Part shown: positions 1-12,719 of the stretch, piece after piece
How the letters are laid out: every line of letters begins with the position of its first letter
Position numbering within the stretch: position 1 is the stretch's first letter
Source of the DNA: Chlorocebus sabaeus
Lineage: Eukaryota; Chordata; Mammalia; Primates; Cercopithecidae
Length of the DNA: 64,000 nucleotides
Assembly: GCF_047675955.1 (NCBI RefSeq)
Contig: NC_132912.1
Location: 20,682,500-20,746,499, forward strand
Reading direction: 5' to 3'
Position numbers and translations under genes: made by a program
Notes under the pieces: generated by a model
Database searches by the model: none
The model's input: only the letters and a program-made list of their open reading frames with translations
Told to the model about the DNA's origin: nothing

Positions 1-1260
1 CATTTATATGATAATTCACTGGCAGACTATAACATTTAGAAGTGTATATGAGGCTTTGCCTGAGCTAGTTTACATGTTGCTATAAGAACAAATGTTACGT
101 ACTCACAATCCCATGTGATAGGCGTTAATATTTCCATTTTACAGATGATGATCAAGTCTCAGAGCTGCTAGGTGTCAGAACTGAGGCTTAAGCCCCAGAA
201 AAAGATGGGTTTTTTTTCCCACAAACCATTATTTTCCAGTGTATCATCAAGAACAAAAGGTACACATACACAGATTGCATAATTACATTGAGAAAATATA
301 CATATATTCATTTTTAGATGTTCAACTTTCTGAATACAAGGTAACATGAAAGAATTTTTTAAATGGCCAATAGTTTTTTGGTTTTTGTTGTTGTTGTTGT
401 TAGCCAGTTTTTTGTTGTTGTTAGCCAGTTGGTTATTTCCTTAATTGTGGACCACAGAGAACATCTGTTTAAGATTTTAAAAATTCCCATTCAGAGAAGA
501 AAAATGGTGTGGAAACTGATTTCTTAACTATAGAAATAGACCTTCCTGGCAAATCACAAGTATAATGCACTTTTATTTGAATGAACAAAGCTATCCTAGG
601 TGACCTATTTGTTTGACCTTTTGTCATAACTTACTTTTAAAAGGAAAGATGCAACAAGATGAAGTTCTAGGTATATCTGAGTCAGAAAAAAAAATATTTA
701 CAATTATGCAGTCCTGTCTCTTCATCCCATAGATGAGAAAAACCAGGAGCAGAAAATTGGAGGCAAGAGTCCAAGGTTCTGGAAGAGATGGTTAGATTAG
801 GAGCTGCAGCTTCTTTGAGCGCTGGAAACAGTCCTTAGTATGGGAAGAGAGAGAGATTAAGAGGAGGAATCAATTGAACAATTTGCCTTTCAGATATATT
901 CAAGTGAGCACATTGCCCCTAGAATTTTTTCCTAAAACATACTGCAATCAAAAGTCAAACTATCATATTAGTTAATAAAAAATTGTTCTGATTTATGCAG
1001 TAAAAGGGAATTGAAAGCATTATTTCCAAACTGATAGTGCCATATAAATTCACCCACATGTGAGTCCAACATATTGTGACAAACACCCTTCATGGTCTTG
1101 CACTTTGCTTTACATTTGTTCCAATAGGAGTTGGTGTTTTAGGTATACATGCCAAAAGGTAACATGAAACAGGCATGGGGATAATTACGGTTTACCTCGG
1201 CATATTGAAAAGCACGGAGAGGCCAAATATTATATGCAGACCCATGAATCAGAGCAGATA
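1..1260. other. Non-coding, mostly unique AT-rich sequence
   Basis: No gene is visible. Positions 130-195 (ttttacagatgatgatc, then ctaggtgtcagaactgagg) resemble the core of an antisense MIR. Positions 384-430 hold a GTT-rich run in which a block of about 19 bases ending in tagccagtt occurs twice. The rest shows nothing I can name. Confidence 0.6.
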
Positions 1261-1265
1261 CAAAG

Positions 1266-1420
1266 TATATACAATAGATTGAAGTGTGTCTTGAAAGCAT
1301 ATACAATAGATTGAAGTGTGTCTTGAAAGCACGTACAATAGATTGAAGTGTGTCTTGAAAGCATATACAATAGATTGAAGTGTGTCTTGAAAGCACGTAC
1401 AATAGATTGAAGTGTGTCTA
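1266..1420. repeat. 32-bp minisatellite, about 4.8 copies
   Basis: A 32-bp unit (core acaatagattgaagtgtgtc) starts at 1266, 1298, 1330, 1362 and 1394, the last copy partial. The copies are almost identical. They differ at the unit start: tatatac in the first, then catatac, cacgtac, catatac, cacgtac. The alternation suggests that a 64-bp dimer was itself duplicated. Short open frames crossing it only reflect that 32 bp is not a multiple of three. Confidence 0.95.
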
Positions 1421-2729
1421 AACACCTATTTAGGGGAGAGGTGAAATGCAATGAAAACTTTCTCAAAACCATCAAAAACATTAAGTTTGAATTTGATCCA
1501 CAGAGATTGATCACAATGGAGGAATTTGACCTCCAAGGACAAACTGTTCAATTGATCCAAAGGGAATTCAATATAATTTGAAACTATTCTCACCTTACAA
1601 GATTATTTGTGTTTTTATATTAATTTTGATCTTCAAGAAAATGAATAGAGAAATAACTCATTGTAGCACCTGCCAAACATTTGTGATGCTCATTGCTTTA
1701 ATAATAAATTGTTAATGCCATAAAGACTTCTACTTTGACCTTTTGTGTAAAGGCTAGCAATGGATATCTGGCTAAGCCACCCTGCTTATTTCACTCATGG
1801 GTGTCCTAGTGATTGGCTCACGTATCCCACTGTCTCTTTATCAGTAGGGGACAACGTGATGTAACGCACATCCAGATGGAATAAACCATATTATGTCAGC
1901 ATTCTCCAGAGCATTAGAAGGCCTGGACAAAATTAGGTGTTTATAAGAAAAAAACGAGATTCCTTAAGAAAGTCAAAACCCACTGATAGAATGAGATTAT
2001 AGCTTATAGATCTAACATTGTCAAACTTAAATATGTGATGTACTTCTTTTATTGACTCCCCATAGGTTCTCAGAGGAAATAGTTCCTCTTTGGTCTGATA
2101 TTATCTTACCTAATATTAGGTAGCACCCACTATTAACAAAAGAAGAAAGAAGGGGCTGAGTCCAAGAGACTCAGTGGCTTGGCGTTTCCCTTCCGCCACT
2201 GGTATGTTCTCCCTCACTCCCCAAGGCATGAGATTCCATGGAAATCTAGAATTGGTTTCACTAACCTCTGAATTTTACTCTTGTTCATATAATAACGTTT
2301 TATACATTAATTTACATTTTGTAATTACATCCAATTTAACATGAGTCCTTTCTAATTCAAATATTCTCCTCTTGTATTTCTAATCATCTCTGGCTGCCTC
2401 CATTCCAACTAGGTAGGATACTTCTTGAAATGTCTGCACTGTGATATTTTCTATATTCTTAGTATGACTGTGATGAAACAAATTTGAAAGCAAATTTCTT
2501 GGAAATAACAATTTGCTTTTTTAGTATGCAGTATTCACAGAAGGTTGTAGACGTCTCTTTCAAGCAAGATGTATGCATGCTACTTTCTCTCTAGGTTTGT
2601 AATTATATTGTGTTGTCAATATGTCAATATAGTATCATACTGCTAATATATCTAATAAGATATAGTAGCATTATCTATTTCAAAAATAGAAAAATAGAAC
2701 GATGTTTCAAATTTTTGTGAAGGGAGTGT
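1421..2729. other. Non-coding sequence, no recognised element
   Basis: AT-rich, with no gene and no repeat family that I can identify. Only short chance open frames occur. Confidence 0.5.
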
Positions 2730-2736
2730 TGAAAAC

Positions 2737-3031
2737 TTTTTTTTTTTTTTTTGAGATGGGGTCTTGCTCTGTCACCCAGGCTGGAGTACAGTGGCATGAT
2801 CATAGCTCACTGTAATGTTGAATTGCTGATGTCAAGCAATATTCTCATCTCAGCCTCCTGTGTAGCTAGAACTACAGGCATGTGCCAACACCCCTACTAA
2901 TTTTTATTTTTTGCAGAGATGAGGATCTTGCTGTGTTGCCAAGGCTGGTCTCAAACCCCTGGCCTGAAGCAATCCTCCCGCCTTGGCCTCCTAAAGAATT
3001 AGGATTACAGGTATGAGTCACTATGACCACT
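2737..3031 (-). mobile_element. AluJ-type SINE, antisense
   Basis: A poly-T head (2737-2752) is followed by gagatggggtcttgctctgt and a diverged Alu body ending near gagtcactatgacca. Divergence and AluJ-like bases (gatcatagctcactg, gtgttgccaaggctgg) mark an old copy. A target duplication of type tgaaaactttt is visible at 2730-2740 and again at 3033-3044. Confidence 0.93.
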
Positions 3032-3044
3032 CTGAAAACTTTTT

Positions 3045-4847
3045 CACTGTGAAGTTATTTTTCAGTATGAGACTAACATACTGAAACAACAAGTTGTTGT
3101 TACTGTTGTAAGAACAGAAAAGGATATGAATTCAAACCTGTTGTTATCCAAAAGAAGGGAATAATACTGTTTAAAAGTAGAAGATACATCGAAATATCTC
3201 TATCCCTAATTTCCAGTTCTCAAAGATACCCATTAAATAGTCATTTACTTACCTCTCACTCTGTTTACTCCTTAGACAGGCTGCATAGAGGTTGTAGCAT
3301 GAATGTAGATATTGGAAATTTACTGGAGTTATGATCAGACAAACTGATTGAAGTGGAAAAGAGAATCAATCAGCCAAATAATTACAGAAGTTGCACCACT
3401 GCCTGAAATACCTTGACTGATTCTATAGAAGTTGAATTTTTGCCAAATAAATTCTGAAAATAATTACAAGCTTCCTTTTGAGTTGAATGTTACACATAGA
3501 GTTCTAATAAGAGCTAATTTGACATCATTGACACATAACAAAATAGAAGGAACATGTTGCTTTGACGTAAGGGCACTCCAATGTCTAGGAATTTAACCAT
3601 TTTGTAGGAGTAAGGTTTAATGCAACTAGCCAGACACCTGTCCCTCAGCCTCTTAGTCAAGGAGCAGCTTCTTTCTTTCTTTGGGCTGGGCTTATTCAAA
3701 TTAGCGAAACCAGTCTGGTTTCTTTTAAATCATATTCCCTGCCCCTGCTCATCTGCAGTGAAGGCTGCTGGCTTCATATTTCTATTGTTTGCTTTTATTC
3801 TGAGCAGCAGTAACTGGACTAGCTAATGTATAGCTTCCTGATAGTTAACCATTCCTTCTAGAAGCTAATCTTTAGAAGGAAAAATCTTTATGTGATTTAA
3901 TGCAATTTGGGAAAAATGAGCATGTTTCCTGAGAGCTCTGAGGATATGTTGTCTTATAATGAGGCAAGAAACTTGAACCAATTATCTGAGGCATACACAC
4001 AACTGTCAGGGAACAGTAGTTGATGTGCTATTAGCTGCTCTTCCCATACTCCCAGTTGTATTGCTGTGCTTTTGTCAGCATCTTGGGGAAGAAAAGGGAT
4101 ATTTAGGTGATGATAAATCAATGCAAACTTAATAAGCCAAGTGTTAATCTATCTCTACAATTCTCTCAAAATATTCTAAAATACCTGGTACAATTAATCT
4201 ATTATTTAGCATCACAGGAAGAAGTTTGTTGACTTTATTTTATATTTATTCTATTAATTGGGGTAACAGGCTATCTAAAATAAAATATGCCAGATTTTGA
4301 ATTATTCACACTTTTAGGTACATTTTTAGTCAAAATGTTGCCTTCCTGCCTATAAGGCTTTGGTAACTAGTAATTCTCATTATGCAGGAGGCATTTTCCT
4401 GTCTCAAATGTCAAAACAAGAGATTATGGCCACTATAAAACCTGCACACATAGTCCAGATTTCAATTATCTGTGGATGACTCAACACATTATACATGGTG
4501 TATATGGCCCAGGATGCTTGTCCTCATAATTTAGCAGTTTCAACCAATTATCCAGCACATTCTCTGTCATCCTGCAAAGTGTCTAACTACGCAATGACAA
4601 TGCAGCCTTAAGGATGCTCCAGGTGACTGCAATATATGTTAAAGGCCACACTGAAGTCGTAAGAATTTAGAAGTGTGCTCTCTTATGGCGACTCTAATTC
4701 CAAGACTTTGACTTGAGAAAACCTCCTGAAAATGCCCATGAGTAACAAATTTCTCCTGATCACTAGAGCTATAAATAATAGGTGGAAATATCCAGGTCTA
4801 GACTCACAGCTCTTAGAGTGCTCAAAGGAGAATACATTCCAATGAGC
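3045..4847. other. Non-coding unique sequence
   Basis: No gene, RNA or repeat family recognised. Open frames are under 70 codons on either strand and overlap each other at 3514-3826, which is typical of chance. Confidence 0.5.
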
Positions 4848-4912
4848 TCATGCATTCATTCTTTCAACGAGTATTCAAGCTTTTGCTATGTATCAGGTAC
4901 TACCTGGTACAT
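4848..4912 (-). mobile_element. L2 3'-end fragment, antisense
   Basis: The order cattcattctttcaacgag, then a degenerate tatgtatcaggtactacc, matches the reverse complement of the L2 LINE 3' end (tail tgaatgaatgaa; gtgcctggcacatagtagg). Only the terminal part is recognisable. Confidence 0.55.
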
Positions 4913-6794
4913 ACTAATTGGTTCTGAAAATCTCAAAGCTTAATTTACAAGTTGATTCCAGTAAGAGGTTAAAAACCTGGCCTTCTTCCGAATAGAAAAT
5001 GTCTGAGGCCTTTATTAAAGGAAATGAATACACACATACACATATGCATACATACATGTACGTACACACACCCAAAGTTTGTTGTGGAACGGGTAGGTGT
5101 GAAGATGTCTTATGACCACGTAATAATGTCATATGTAGCTTCAAAGACATACCTAGCTATGAAAATCTGTTTTTGTGAGATTTTTTTCCCTCTTGGATAG
5201 ATAAGTCCAAAGAGGCACTTTAGAAATATAAAATGTTTTCCATTCAAGATGTGTCTCAACAAAATTTATGTCTCTATTGTCAGGATGCTTTTAAGTATAT
5301 TTATGGTCCTGTGAGCTAGGGAGACATCCCATGGGGTAGTATTTGGAAATGTTTATTTCTCTTTCACCTCAAAATAAATAGCTAGAAGGACCCCTTGCTG
5401 ACTTCCGGCCAGAACATCAGATGCATGGCTGCCCACTGGAGAGTTCAAAGACAGCAGGAAGTGGTATCATCTTTCTAAAATAAGACTATCACTTTAGGTA
5501 CCCAAAGGGAGACTCAAGAGTTCACTCTAAGTGGTGGGAGCCCAGGGAAGTGGATATTGTCAATCCTGAAAGGTAAGGAATGGCCCCCAAATGTCCTTTT
5601 AATTTTTCTACTGTTATAATGTTGGATTTTTCAGTAATGATATGATTCAAATGTCCTCTTTATGTTCATGCATCATTATCTAATTTTACATTCTACTTCA
5701 AGAAGTTCATTTAAGTCACCTAGATAGGTGGTTGACAAACTCAGAAAAGACTTTTAAAAAATAAGTTCCAAATGATATAAGACAGCTCCCTTCTGTCCTT
5801 TTGACCTCTGTTGTGCTGATGCCAACCTTCACATTCCTAATTGCCAGATTTCTGAACAAATCTGTGACTATCAAATCAGCATTTGCACCTTGATGTTTCC
5901 CATTAGCATTTCAGTGTGGCTAGTCAAACTCCTCACTCTTCTTACTCACAGTGATCCCAGGACAAAATCATGATTTGTGGGCAAACACCACAGACAGGGC
6001 CCACTGGATCTCCCTCACAGAGACAGTAAGAAGGGCAGCCTCACTTGGCTACTTTGCTTCCACCCAAGAGAGTTTCTACTTCCCAGAGAGCAAATTATGC
6101 TCCAGCCATAAAACGTGAATGAAGAAGTTGAATATTCCTTCAGCCAACAGTTATAAATAACCACGAATTGGCAAAATGCATTATTTTAATTAATAAAGGT
6201 AGATTTTACAAGCAAAACAAAAAATATCATTCTCTCTTTGTAGAAGTGTTTCTTTGGTTATTTAGTTTCTTTCCTTCACCTCCCCAAACCTTCTCCACTG
6301 TAAGAAGCCTGCCATAGAAGCATAAATGTTAGAGTAATACATCTGGCTGCAAATTTTTCCAGGAAATAAAAGATAAATTTGCCATCAGGACAAAGAAATA
6401 AAGGGAACTGGATTCAGAGTCGCTCAAGCACCAGAGAACAAGTTTTCGTAGCTCCACCCTCTACTTGATTTCATTACCTCCCTAATGGGAATTTCAGTGA
6501 CAGCAATGGAGTAACCATTTAGGTATCTGGTATTGTGAATGAATAAACTTATGTGAGAGGGAGTTGCATGCTTGCATTTAAAAAGCTTCCGACAAAAATA
6601 CGACTTTTTTACATTTTAAGAGATAAAAAATGTATAAGCAAATACTTTACTATTTGTCTTGAACGTTAGATCATCACACTATAAAAGCACATAATGTGTT
6701 TGCTATACTGGCAACACACATGTTAAAAACAAACTTTCTAAAAGTCATTTAGATTTGCACAACTGACAAAAATGTTGCCTTCTGGATCGAGAAT
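4913..6794. other. Non-coding unique sequence with a short CA-rich patch
   Basis: Positions 5028-5070 are an imperfect CA/TA microsatellite (acacacatacacatatgcat). Otherwise this is AT-rich DNA in which I recognise no element and no coding signal. Confidence 0.5.
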
Positions 6795-6965
6795 CTCCTC
6801 CACCACTTATTAAAATTGACACACTAAGTCTCAGTTTCCCCATTTGTAGGATGGAAATAGTGATGGTGCCCTATCACAGAATTGTTTTATGTATTATATT
6901 AACCTGGAAAACAAAATCCTTAGCAGAATGCCTAACACAAAATAAGTTTTCAAACATTAGTTCTA
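6795..6965 (+). mobile_element. MIR SINE fragment
   Basis: The order ctaagtctcagtttcccc, atttgtaggatggaaatagt, then cagaatgcctaacacaaaat follows the MIR consensus (ctcagtttcctcatctgtaaaatgggg, then agtgcctggcacatagtaa). It is strongly diverged, as expected for this ancient family. Confidence 0.7.
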
Positions 6966-7427
6966 CATGAAAAAGCAAGTGGAGACAAATAAAACAGGCT
7001 GGGGCTGGAAGGATTGAGGAAAAATAGTCCTACTTTATTGAGACAAACACCAAATATTTCAAATCTGGGTCAAAATCAACTAAGAATGGATATAATACAA
7101 TTTTTAAAAACACACTCCAAAGAAGTATGGACTAAAAATATATTGAGGAAATGTGTCAAGATGACAAATGTATGCAGTAGAAATATATAATAGGCTATTA
7201 GAGAAAAACCAAGATGCCTTTAAGGCCTATTTATTTCATGCTAATGTTAAGAAAAAAATAATATAACCCTCCCTCAAACCCTTCTCCAGCACTATCGCCA
7301 GAGACAAATAGTTCACTTAATGCACAAAAGCAACTTTTGTGTCCATAGATGAAATTAGCATGAGGCAAAAAGAAAGTTCTGGTGAAAAAAAAAAAATGTT
7401 TTTTCAAGACAGTACTGAGCCAAGTTA

Positions 7428-7720
7428 TTTATTCACTAAGTCAACAACTATTTACTGAGTACCATCCTTGTGCAGATGTAGCACAAAACACAGGGGATAA
7501 AAACAGTGAACAAAGTCAAGCATGGCCCAGACTCTTATGATGCTCACATTCCAGTGCAAGAAGCTAGTCATTAATCAAACCATGATCCAAATGGCTGTTT
7601 CTTGCCAACCAAGGGAAAGTGCTATGGAGAGACAACAGATGTAGCCTGCAGTTCTGAACGGCTTCAATGAAAAGAGGGAAAAAGTAGTCGATGGCAGTTA
7701 GAGGGGGTTACAGATTAAGG
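7428..7720 (-). mobile_element. L2 3'-end fragment, antisense
   Basis: The string atttactgagtaccatccttg, then aacagtgaacaaagtcaag, tgatgctcacattccagtg and gtgctatggagagacaac follows, in order, the reverse complement of the L2 3' terminus. Confidence 0.7.
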
Positions 7721-8958
7721 AGTCTGTAGTGATTTTACTATCTTTTAAGGAAAAGGTTGGAATAAAGGAAATGAACCGGAGTCAGGATTCAGTTAGTCAA
7801 TAAGCAGTGAGACCACTTAATTCTTTAAGAACTGATTAAATTTTTTCATTTCTCTAATTCAATATACGTCTGTATTCTCTTCTGTTAGAAAAGGTCAGCA
7901 CTCATGCCAGGGGAACCTGGGGTACCTATTTGTGTCCTGACAAAAGAGATTCTTCTTCCATGTTTTAAAAATAAATGTTTCCACCCAGAGACAGTAAGGA
8001 GGCTGGAAGCAGCTCAATATTAACTCTAAGAGATCAAGCCAAGCAAAGCCTTTACCCAAGCTCCAGAAAACCCATTTCTGGAAGATAATCATGTCCAAAT
8101 ACATGTTTCTAAGGGGGACAATGTAATTTTCTCCTCTAGGGAGTAGGGATTTTTGCCTATTCATTCTTTTTTCTAATTGTGAGTTTCATTGCATCTCATC
8201 AATTTGAAGGCTTATCTCCAGTTGAAATGTGTCTGTTTGTCAGTGCTCCAATTTAGTGTGTCTGGGATTTATCCTGCATTTGCTGACCTCTGAAAGAGAC
8301 CCGCCTGGACTAGGTCGTTTCCTTTTCACTGAGCCTGTCTTACTGGAATTTCTTAACCAATGGCTCTCCTAAGCATGGAGGATGTCCTTGCTCTGGGAGG
8401 TTTCTGTTTACTTCTGGCCTTGGTGGCATTTCTCTAAGACTGGACCCCATTCTTTTAGGGCCCCTGGCTTCTTCATTTCATTATGTTCTCAAGGCTACTC
8501 CTTGGTTACGGGCAGATCTTTTGTCCCGACTGATATTTGTTTAGAGAGCTTGACGATTTACCAAATGACCTAGACAAAAGGTCTCAAAACATAACATCTG
8601 TTTGTTGTCCAAAGAACTACTTTTTTTCAGGCCTAACATGACTATAGATCAAAATTATGAATGTACCTTCTTGGAAGTGTTAGAAGGTCATCAAAAGAAA
8701 AAAAAAAGAAAAAAATTACAAGGTTCTGTAAAGAACAGACTGTAGTTGACTGAGAGACAAGGTAATTGGTATATGCTGGAAGGTTTAAATCCCTCAAAAG
8801 AGTTGACTTGGATTTGAAGAAGATAAAATACAGACGTATGCATACTTTCTGGGATGTGTTCTGTAGGTAACTCCACGGCACTGCTAATGTAGATGAATGA
8901 CAACCACAGTCAGGTCATTTTCAGATCATTAGCAACCTTCGGTTAACATGCCATAGAA
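7721..8958. other. Non-coding unique sequence
   Basis: No gene or repeat family is recognised. A short A/G run lies at 8693-8718. The open frames here overlap on opposite strands and look like chance. Confidence 0.45.
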
Positions 8959-9780
8959 ATTACACTCATTTGTTATTTGACAAATATTGATTGAGTACTT
9001 GCTGTGTGCCAGGAGCTGTTCTGGGTTCTAGAGTTAAAGCAGTGAATAAAAGTCCTCATGGAGCTTACATTCCAGTTGCAAAGGATCTGCAACAAAGTGA
9101 GCAAATATATAACTTATCAAGTTGTGGTAATAGATATAAAAGGAGGGAGGTTAGTAGCCACGGGCTCTTTTATGAAGTGTGGTAAGTGGAGGCCTCAATG
9201 AGAGAATATTCTAGCAGGGAAGTGAAGGAGATAAGGAAGCAAGCCATGCCAACATCTGGTGGAAGGGCTTTCAGGTAGAAGGATCAGCACATGCAAAGAG
9301 ACTAAGGTGGGAGACAGCCTGGTGTGTGTGAGGAAGAGAATGAGTGGGGAGGAGGTAGGGAAAGAGGTCAGGTAAGAGGTTTTCGAGGCATATAGGGCCT
9401 TCCAGGACGTGGTAAGGGTGTGGGCTTTTATCCTGAGTGACGTAGGAAGCCGTTGGAGGGTGCAGAGTAGCAGAGTGGTGTCATAATCTAACTCATGTGG
9501 TTTAGGAGCTCACCCGGTACACTATGTTGAGAATATAACTGTAGAGGCACAGGGAGAGAACTGAAAGAACAATTCGGAGGTTACTGGAATCACACAGAGG
9601 TGGTAGAAGGTTACACTAGGGTGGTGGCAACAGAGGTAGTGAGACATGGCTGAGTTCTGTATATATCGTTAAGAGTAGAGACAATGTGATCTGTTAATTA
9701 GTTGGCTGTAAGGCATAAGAAAAAATATGAGTCAGGATAGATCTAAACTTGTGTCCAGAGTTACTAAAAAGATGGTTTTC

Positions 9781-10079
9781 GGGCCGGGCGCGGTGGCTCA
9801 CGCCTGTAATCCCAGCACTTTGGGAGGCCGAGGCGGGCAGATCACGTCAGGAGGTCAAGACTATCCTGGCTAACATGGTGAAACCACATCTCTACTAAAA
9901 AATACAAAAATTAGCCAGGCATGGTAGTGGGTGCCTATAGTCCCAGCTACTTGGGAGGCTGAGGCAGGAGACTGGTGTGAACCTGGAAGGCGGAGCTTGC
10001 AGTGAGCAGAGATTGCACCACTGCACTCCAGTCTGGGCAACAGAGCGAGACTCCATCTCGAAAAAAAAAAAAAAAAAAA
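9781..10079 (+). mobile_element. AluY-type SINE, full length
   Basis: Starts gggccgggcgcggtggctca and ends in an 18-20 base A tail. AluY-type bases include ggcggagcttgcagtgagc and gctaacatggtgaaacc. A perfect 15-bp target duplication, aaaaagatggttttc, lies at 9766-9780 and 10075-10089. It sits inside the L2 fossil and is one of the two youngest-looking Alus here. Confidence 0.97.
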
Positions 10080-10620
10080 GATGGTTTTCCATTAACTAAA
10101 ATCAAGCTATCAGGAGGAACAGTGTGGGTGTAAAGGGATTACCAGGAGCTTGATTTTAAACATGTTCCTCTGAAGATCCTTGTTAGAGTTCCACAAAAAG
10201 ACATCATTAGGCAGTTGGAGAAATACATTCGAGAGTCTTCAATATACAGATGCAAGTAGGGTGAGATTACCTAGGAGGTGACATGAAGCGACAATATCCA
10301 TGGACTAAGTCCTTGGTCACTTGGACTTAGAAGTACAAGGAGAAGCAACTAGTGTGGCTGAGGGAAAAACAAGAGTAAGGAGTCCCAGGTGAGGTAAGCA
10401 AAGCATTCAAGATGGAAGTGTTTAGTGCATGTGTAAGCATAGTTACTGATAGAGTGAGAAAATACTCAAAAGTTGACCCTTGGGTTTAGCCATATGGAGA
10501 TTATCAGAGACCTTGGTGAGAGCAGTTTTGGTGCAGTGATAAGGGCCAAAGGCAATTTGAGTAGGAATAAGTGACAATAAAAGGAGAAAACTGGAAACAA
10601 CACAATGTATAAGTCACGAT

Positions 10621-10980
10621 TCTCCAGATAAACAGAGCCAATAGGAGGTATATGGAGAGAGAGGGAGAAGTTTATTTTAAGGAACTGGCTCGTGTAACTG
10701 TGGAGGCCAACAGGCTGAAGATCAGGGAAGAGTTGCTGTTGCAGCTCAGGTCTCAAGGCCATCTGCAGGTAGAATTTCTTCTGAGGAGGAGGAGGTCATT
10801 TTCTCTGAAGGTCCTCAACTGATTGGGTAAGGCCAACCTATATTATGGAGAATAATCTGTTTCAAAGTCTACTAATTTAAATGTTTATTTCATGTGAAGG
10901 TACCCTCACAGAAATATCTAATGTTTGACCAAATATTTGGATGCTATGGCCTAGATAAGTTGACATATAAAATAAAAAAT
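10621..10980 (-). mobile_element. Old L1M-like 3'-UTR element, antisense, inside L2
   Basis: Contains tctccagataaacagagcca, agtttattttaaggaactgg, caactgattgggtaaggcc, aatgtttgaccaaatatttgg and ctagataagttgacatataa. In this order these match a common mammalian interspersed repeat whose forward end reads from gttaattttatgtgtcaac to a final ctctggag. I attribute it to an L1M-type 3' end, but the family name is uncertain. L2 sequence resumes on its right. Confidence 0.55.
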
Positions 10981-11078
10981 TTACTATCCTAGAGAAGTCC
11001 GGGAGAGACTGTGTGTGTAGGAAAGAGAGAAATTGGGCAGTAGGTGGAGGGGAAATTACTTTTAAGATAAGAGAAATA

Positions 11079-11378
11079 GGCCAGGCACCGTGGCTTATGC
11101 CTGTAATCCCAGCACTTTGAGAGGTCAAGGCAGGAGGATCACCTGAGGTCAGGAGTTTGAGGCCAGCCTGGCCAACATTGCAAAACCCCGTCTCTACTGA
11201 AAATACAAAAATTAGCCAGGCGTGGTGGCATGCGCCTGTAATCCCAGCTACTCAGAAGGCGGAAGCAGGAGAATTGCTTGAACCCAGGAGTCAGAGGTTG
11301 CAGTGAGCCGAGATTGTGCCACTGCACTCCAGCCTGGGCAACTGAGACTCCATCTCAAAAAATAAATAAATAAATAAA
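11079..11378 (+). mobile_element. AluS-type SINE with AAAT tail
   Basis: Starts ggccaggcaccgtggcttat and ends in a tail converted to (AAAT)n (11358-11378). Target duplication agaaatag flanks both ends (11072-11079 and 11379-11386). L2 sequence is continuous across the insertion. Confidence 0.95.
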
Positions 11379-12262
11379 AGAAATAGCAGTATGTTTTTAT
11401 GCTAACAGCAATGAAAGTGAGGAGAAGGTAAAACTGATGATTCAGAAGTGAGAGGGGAGAATTGCAAGAACAATGTTCTTGAGTGAGAGGACTAGGATCT
11501 ATGCACAAATAGAAGGGGTGGTATTTGATAGGAGCCAGGGAAAGTCTTCTGTGTTCCAGGAAAAATGGCTAAATCAGTGTGTTAGTAGGAGCTTATCAAC
11601 ATTATCTTCTGAATACTTCTATCTTCTTACAAAATAGGAAGCAAAGTCACCAGCTAAGGGTAAGGAGGACAGAGAAGTAGAAGAGGCTTGAGGATCCAAG
11701 AAAAGACAAAACATTTATCAAGTAGAATATGGGATTGAAAAGATGAGAAATTGAACAGAATTTTCAGGTAACACTCAGGAAGGACCTGTAAACATTCATT
11801 ATCATGAGTTTAAGGTGTGATCAGCCTGCATGGTTGTGTTTGTCTGCCGCCATGTTCAGGTGAACCATTGCAGGGGTAGAACAGGCTAAGAGCATAAATT
11901 AATTGGACCATGGGGCTTTGCTGTCCAAGGATAATAAGGGTGAAGGAGTTGAGAGTTCACTCAAGAAAGTGATTATAATGGTAAGCCATGAAATCTAAAC
12001 TGTTGAAGACAACGGGTAAGAGGGTGATGAAGGATAGCAAAAAGCTGGGAGGATCAGTATGGATGGTGGGTCTTGTTGGGACTGAGGAATCTTTCAAATA
12101 TGGATGCTAGAGGGAGTGAACTGGAAAGCTAGCTGGTGATGACTGGAGAATACTCGAGTTGAGATTACAGAGATGTTTTATTGACAATGGTACCTTCTAA
12201 AGTGAGCATGGCTGAGGATAGGATCATTGAGGGAGAGGAGACAAAAACTGCAAATAGCCAAA

Positions 12263-12608
12263 ATATTGAAATCCCCATAATTTTGACAAGAACAAAATTG
12301 GAAAGTGACAATGAGCACAGGCTTTCATCCCGAGTGAGACAAGAAGCCATTGGAGGGTTCTCAACAGAGTGGTGTCATAGTCTAACTTAGGTAGTTTAGT
12401 TCACCCTGTACACTATGTTGAAAATGCAACCATAGAGGCACAAGAGGGGAGACAAAGATAAAGATCAGAGGCTACTGAAATTACCCAGAGATGGCAGAAC
12501 CTCGCAATGGGGGAGCAGCAATAGAGGTGATGAGACATGGTTGGATTCTGTGGATATCAAAATCACCATAATTTTGACAAGAACACAGTTGGAGAATGAC
12601 AGTGAGCC
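12263..12608. repeat. C-A'-C' rearrangement inside L2
   Basis: A 55-bp segment (ccataattttgacaagaac core) occurs at 12263-12317 and again at 12554-12608, about 84 percent identical by my count. Between them, 12318-12553 repeats the L2 part already present at 9430-9680 (shared landmarks: gagtggtgtcata, tacactatgttga, gagacatgg). The local order is therefore not that of a simple L2 copy. Confidence 0.75.
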
Positions 12609-12719
12609 AGGAGCTGCAATATCTGAGAGTCAAGGGAAGTGGGCTGAGGGTTGTGGGTTGGATAGTCTGAAAACATGGTGCACACACTTCATGGGATGGT
12701 GCCTGCCTGCCCCTCACCA

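Larger units (their letters stand above)
8960..12317 (-). mobile_element. Long L2 LINE fossil, antisense, with nested insertions
   Basis: From 8960 (acaaatattgattgagtact, gtgtgccaggagctgttct, tcatggagcttacattccag) the sequence follows the reverse complement of L2 from its 3' end inward. Landmarks in order: about 9260 gccatgccaacatctggtgg; 9430 gggcttttatcctgagtgac and gaagccgttggagggt; 9610 ctagggtggtggcaacagag; 10490 tatggagattatcagagacc; 11050 aggggaaattacttttaag resuming after an Alu at 11380; 11815 gtgtgatcagcctgcatgg. Removing the three inserts (9781-10079, 10621-10980, 11079-11378) leaves about 2.3-2.4 kb, against roughly 3.3 kb for the family consensus. No reading frame survives. L2 has been inactive since early mammals. 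Confidence 0.85.

Noticed and set aside
1139..1514. Repetitive frames, and the idea of a CRISPR array, at the 32-bp repeats
   Set aside because: The units are directly abutting with no spacers, and the host is a primate; it is a minisatellite.
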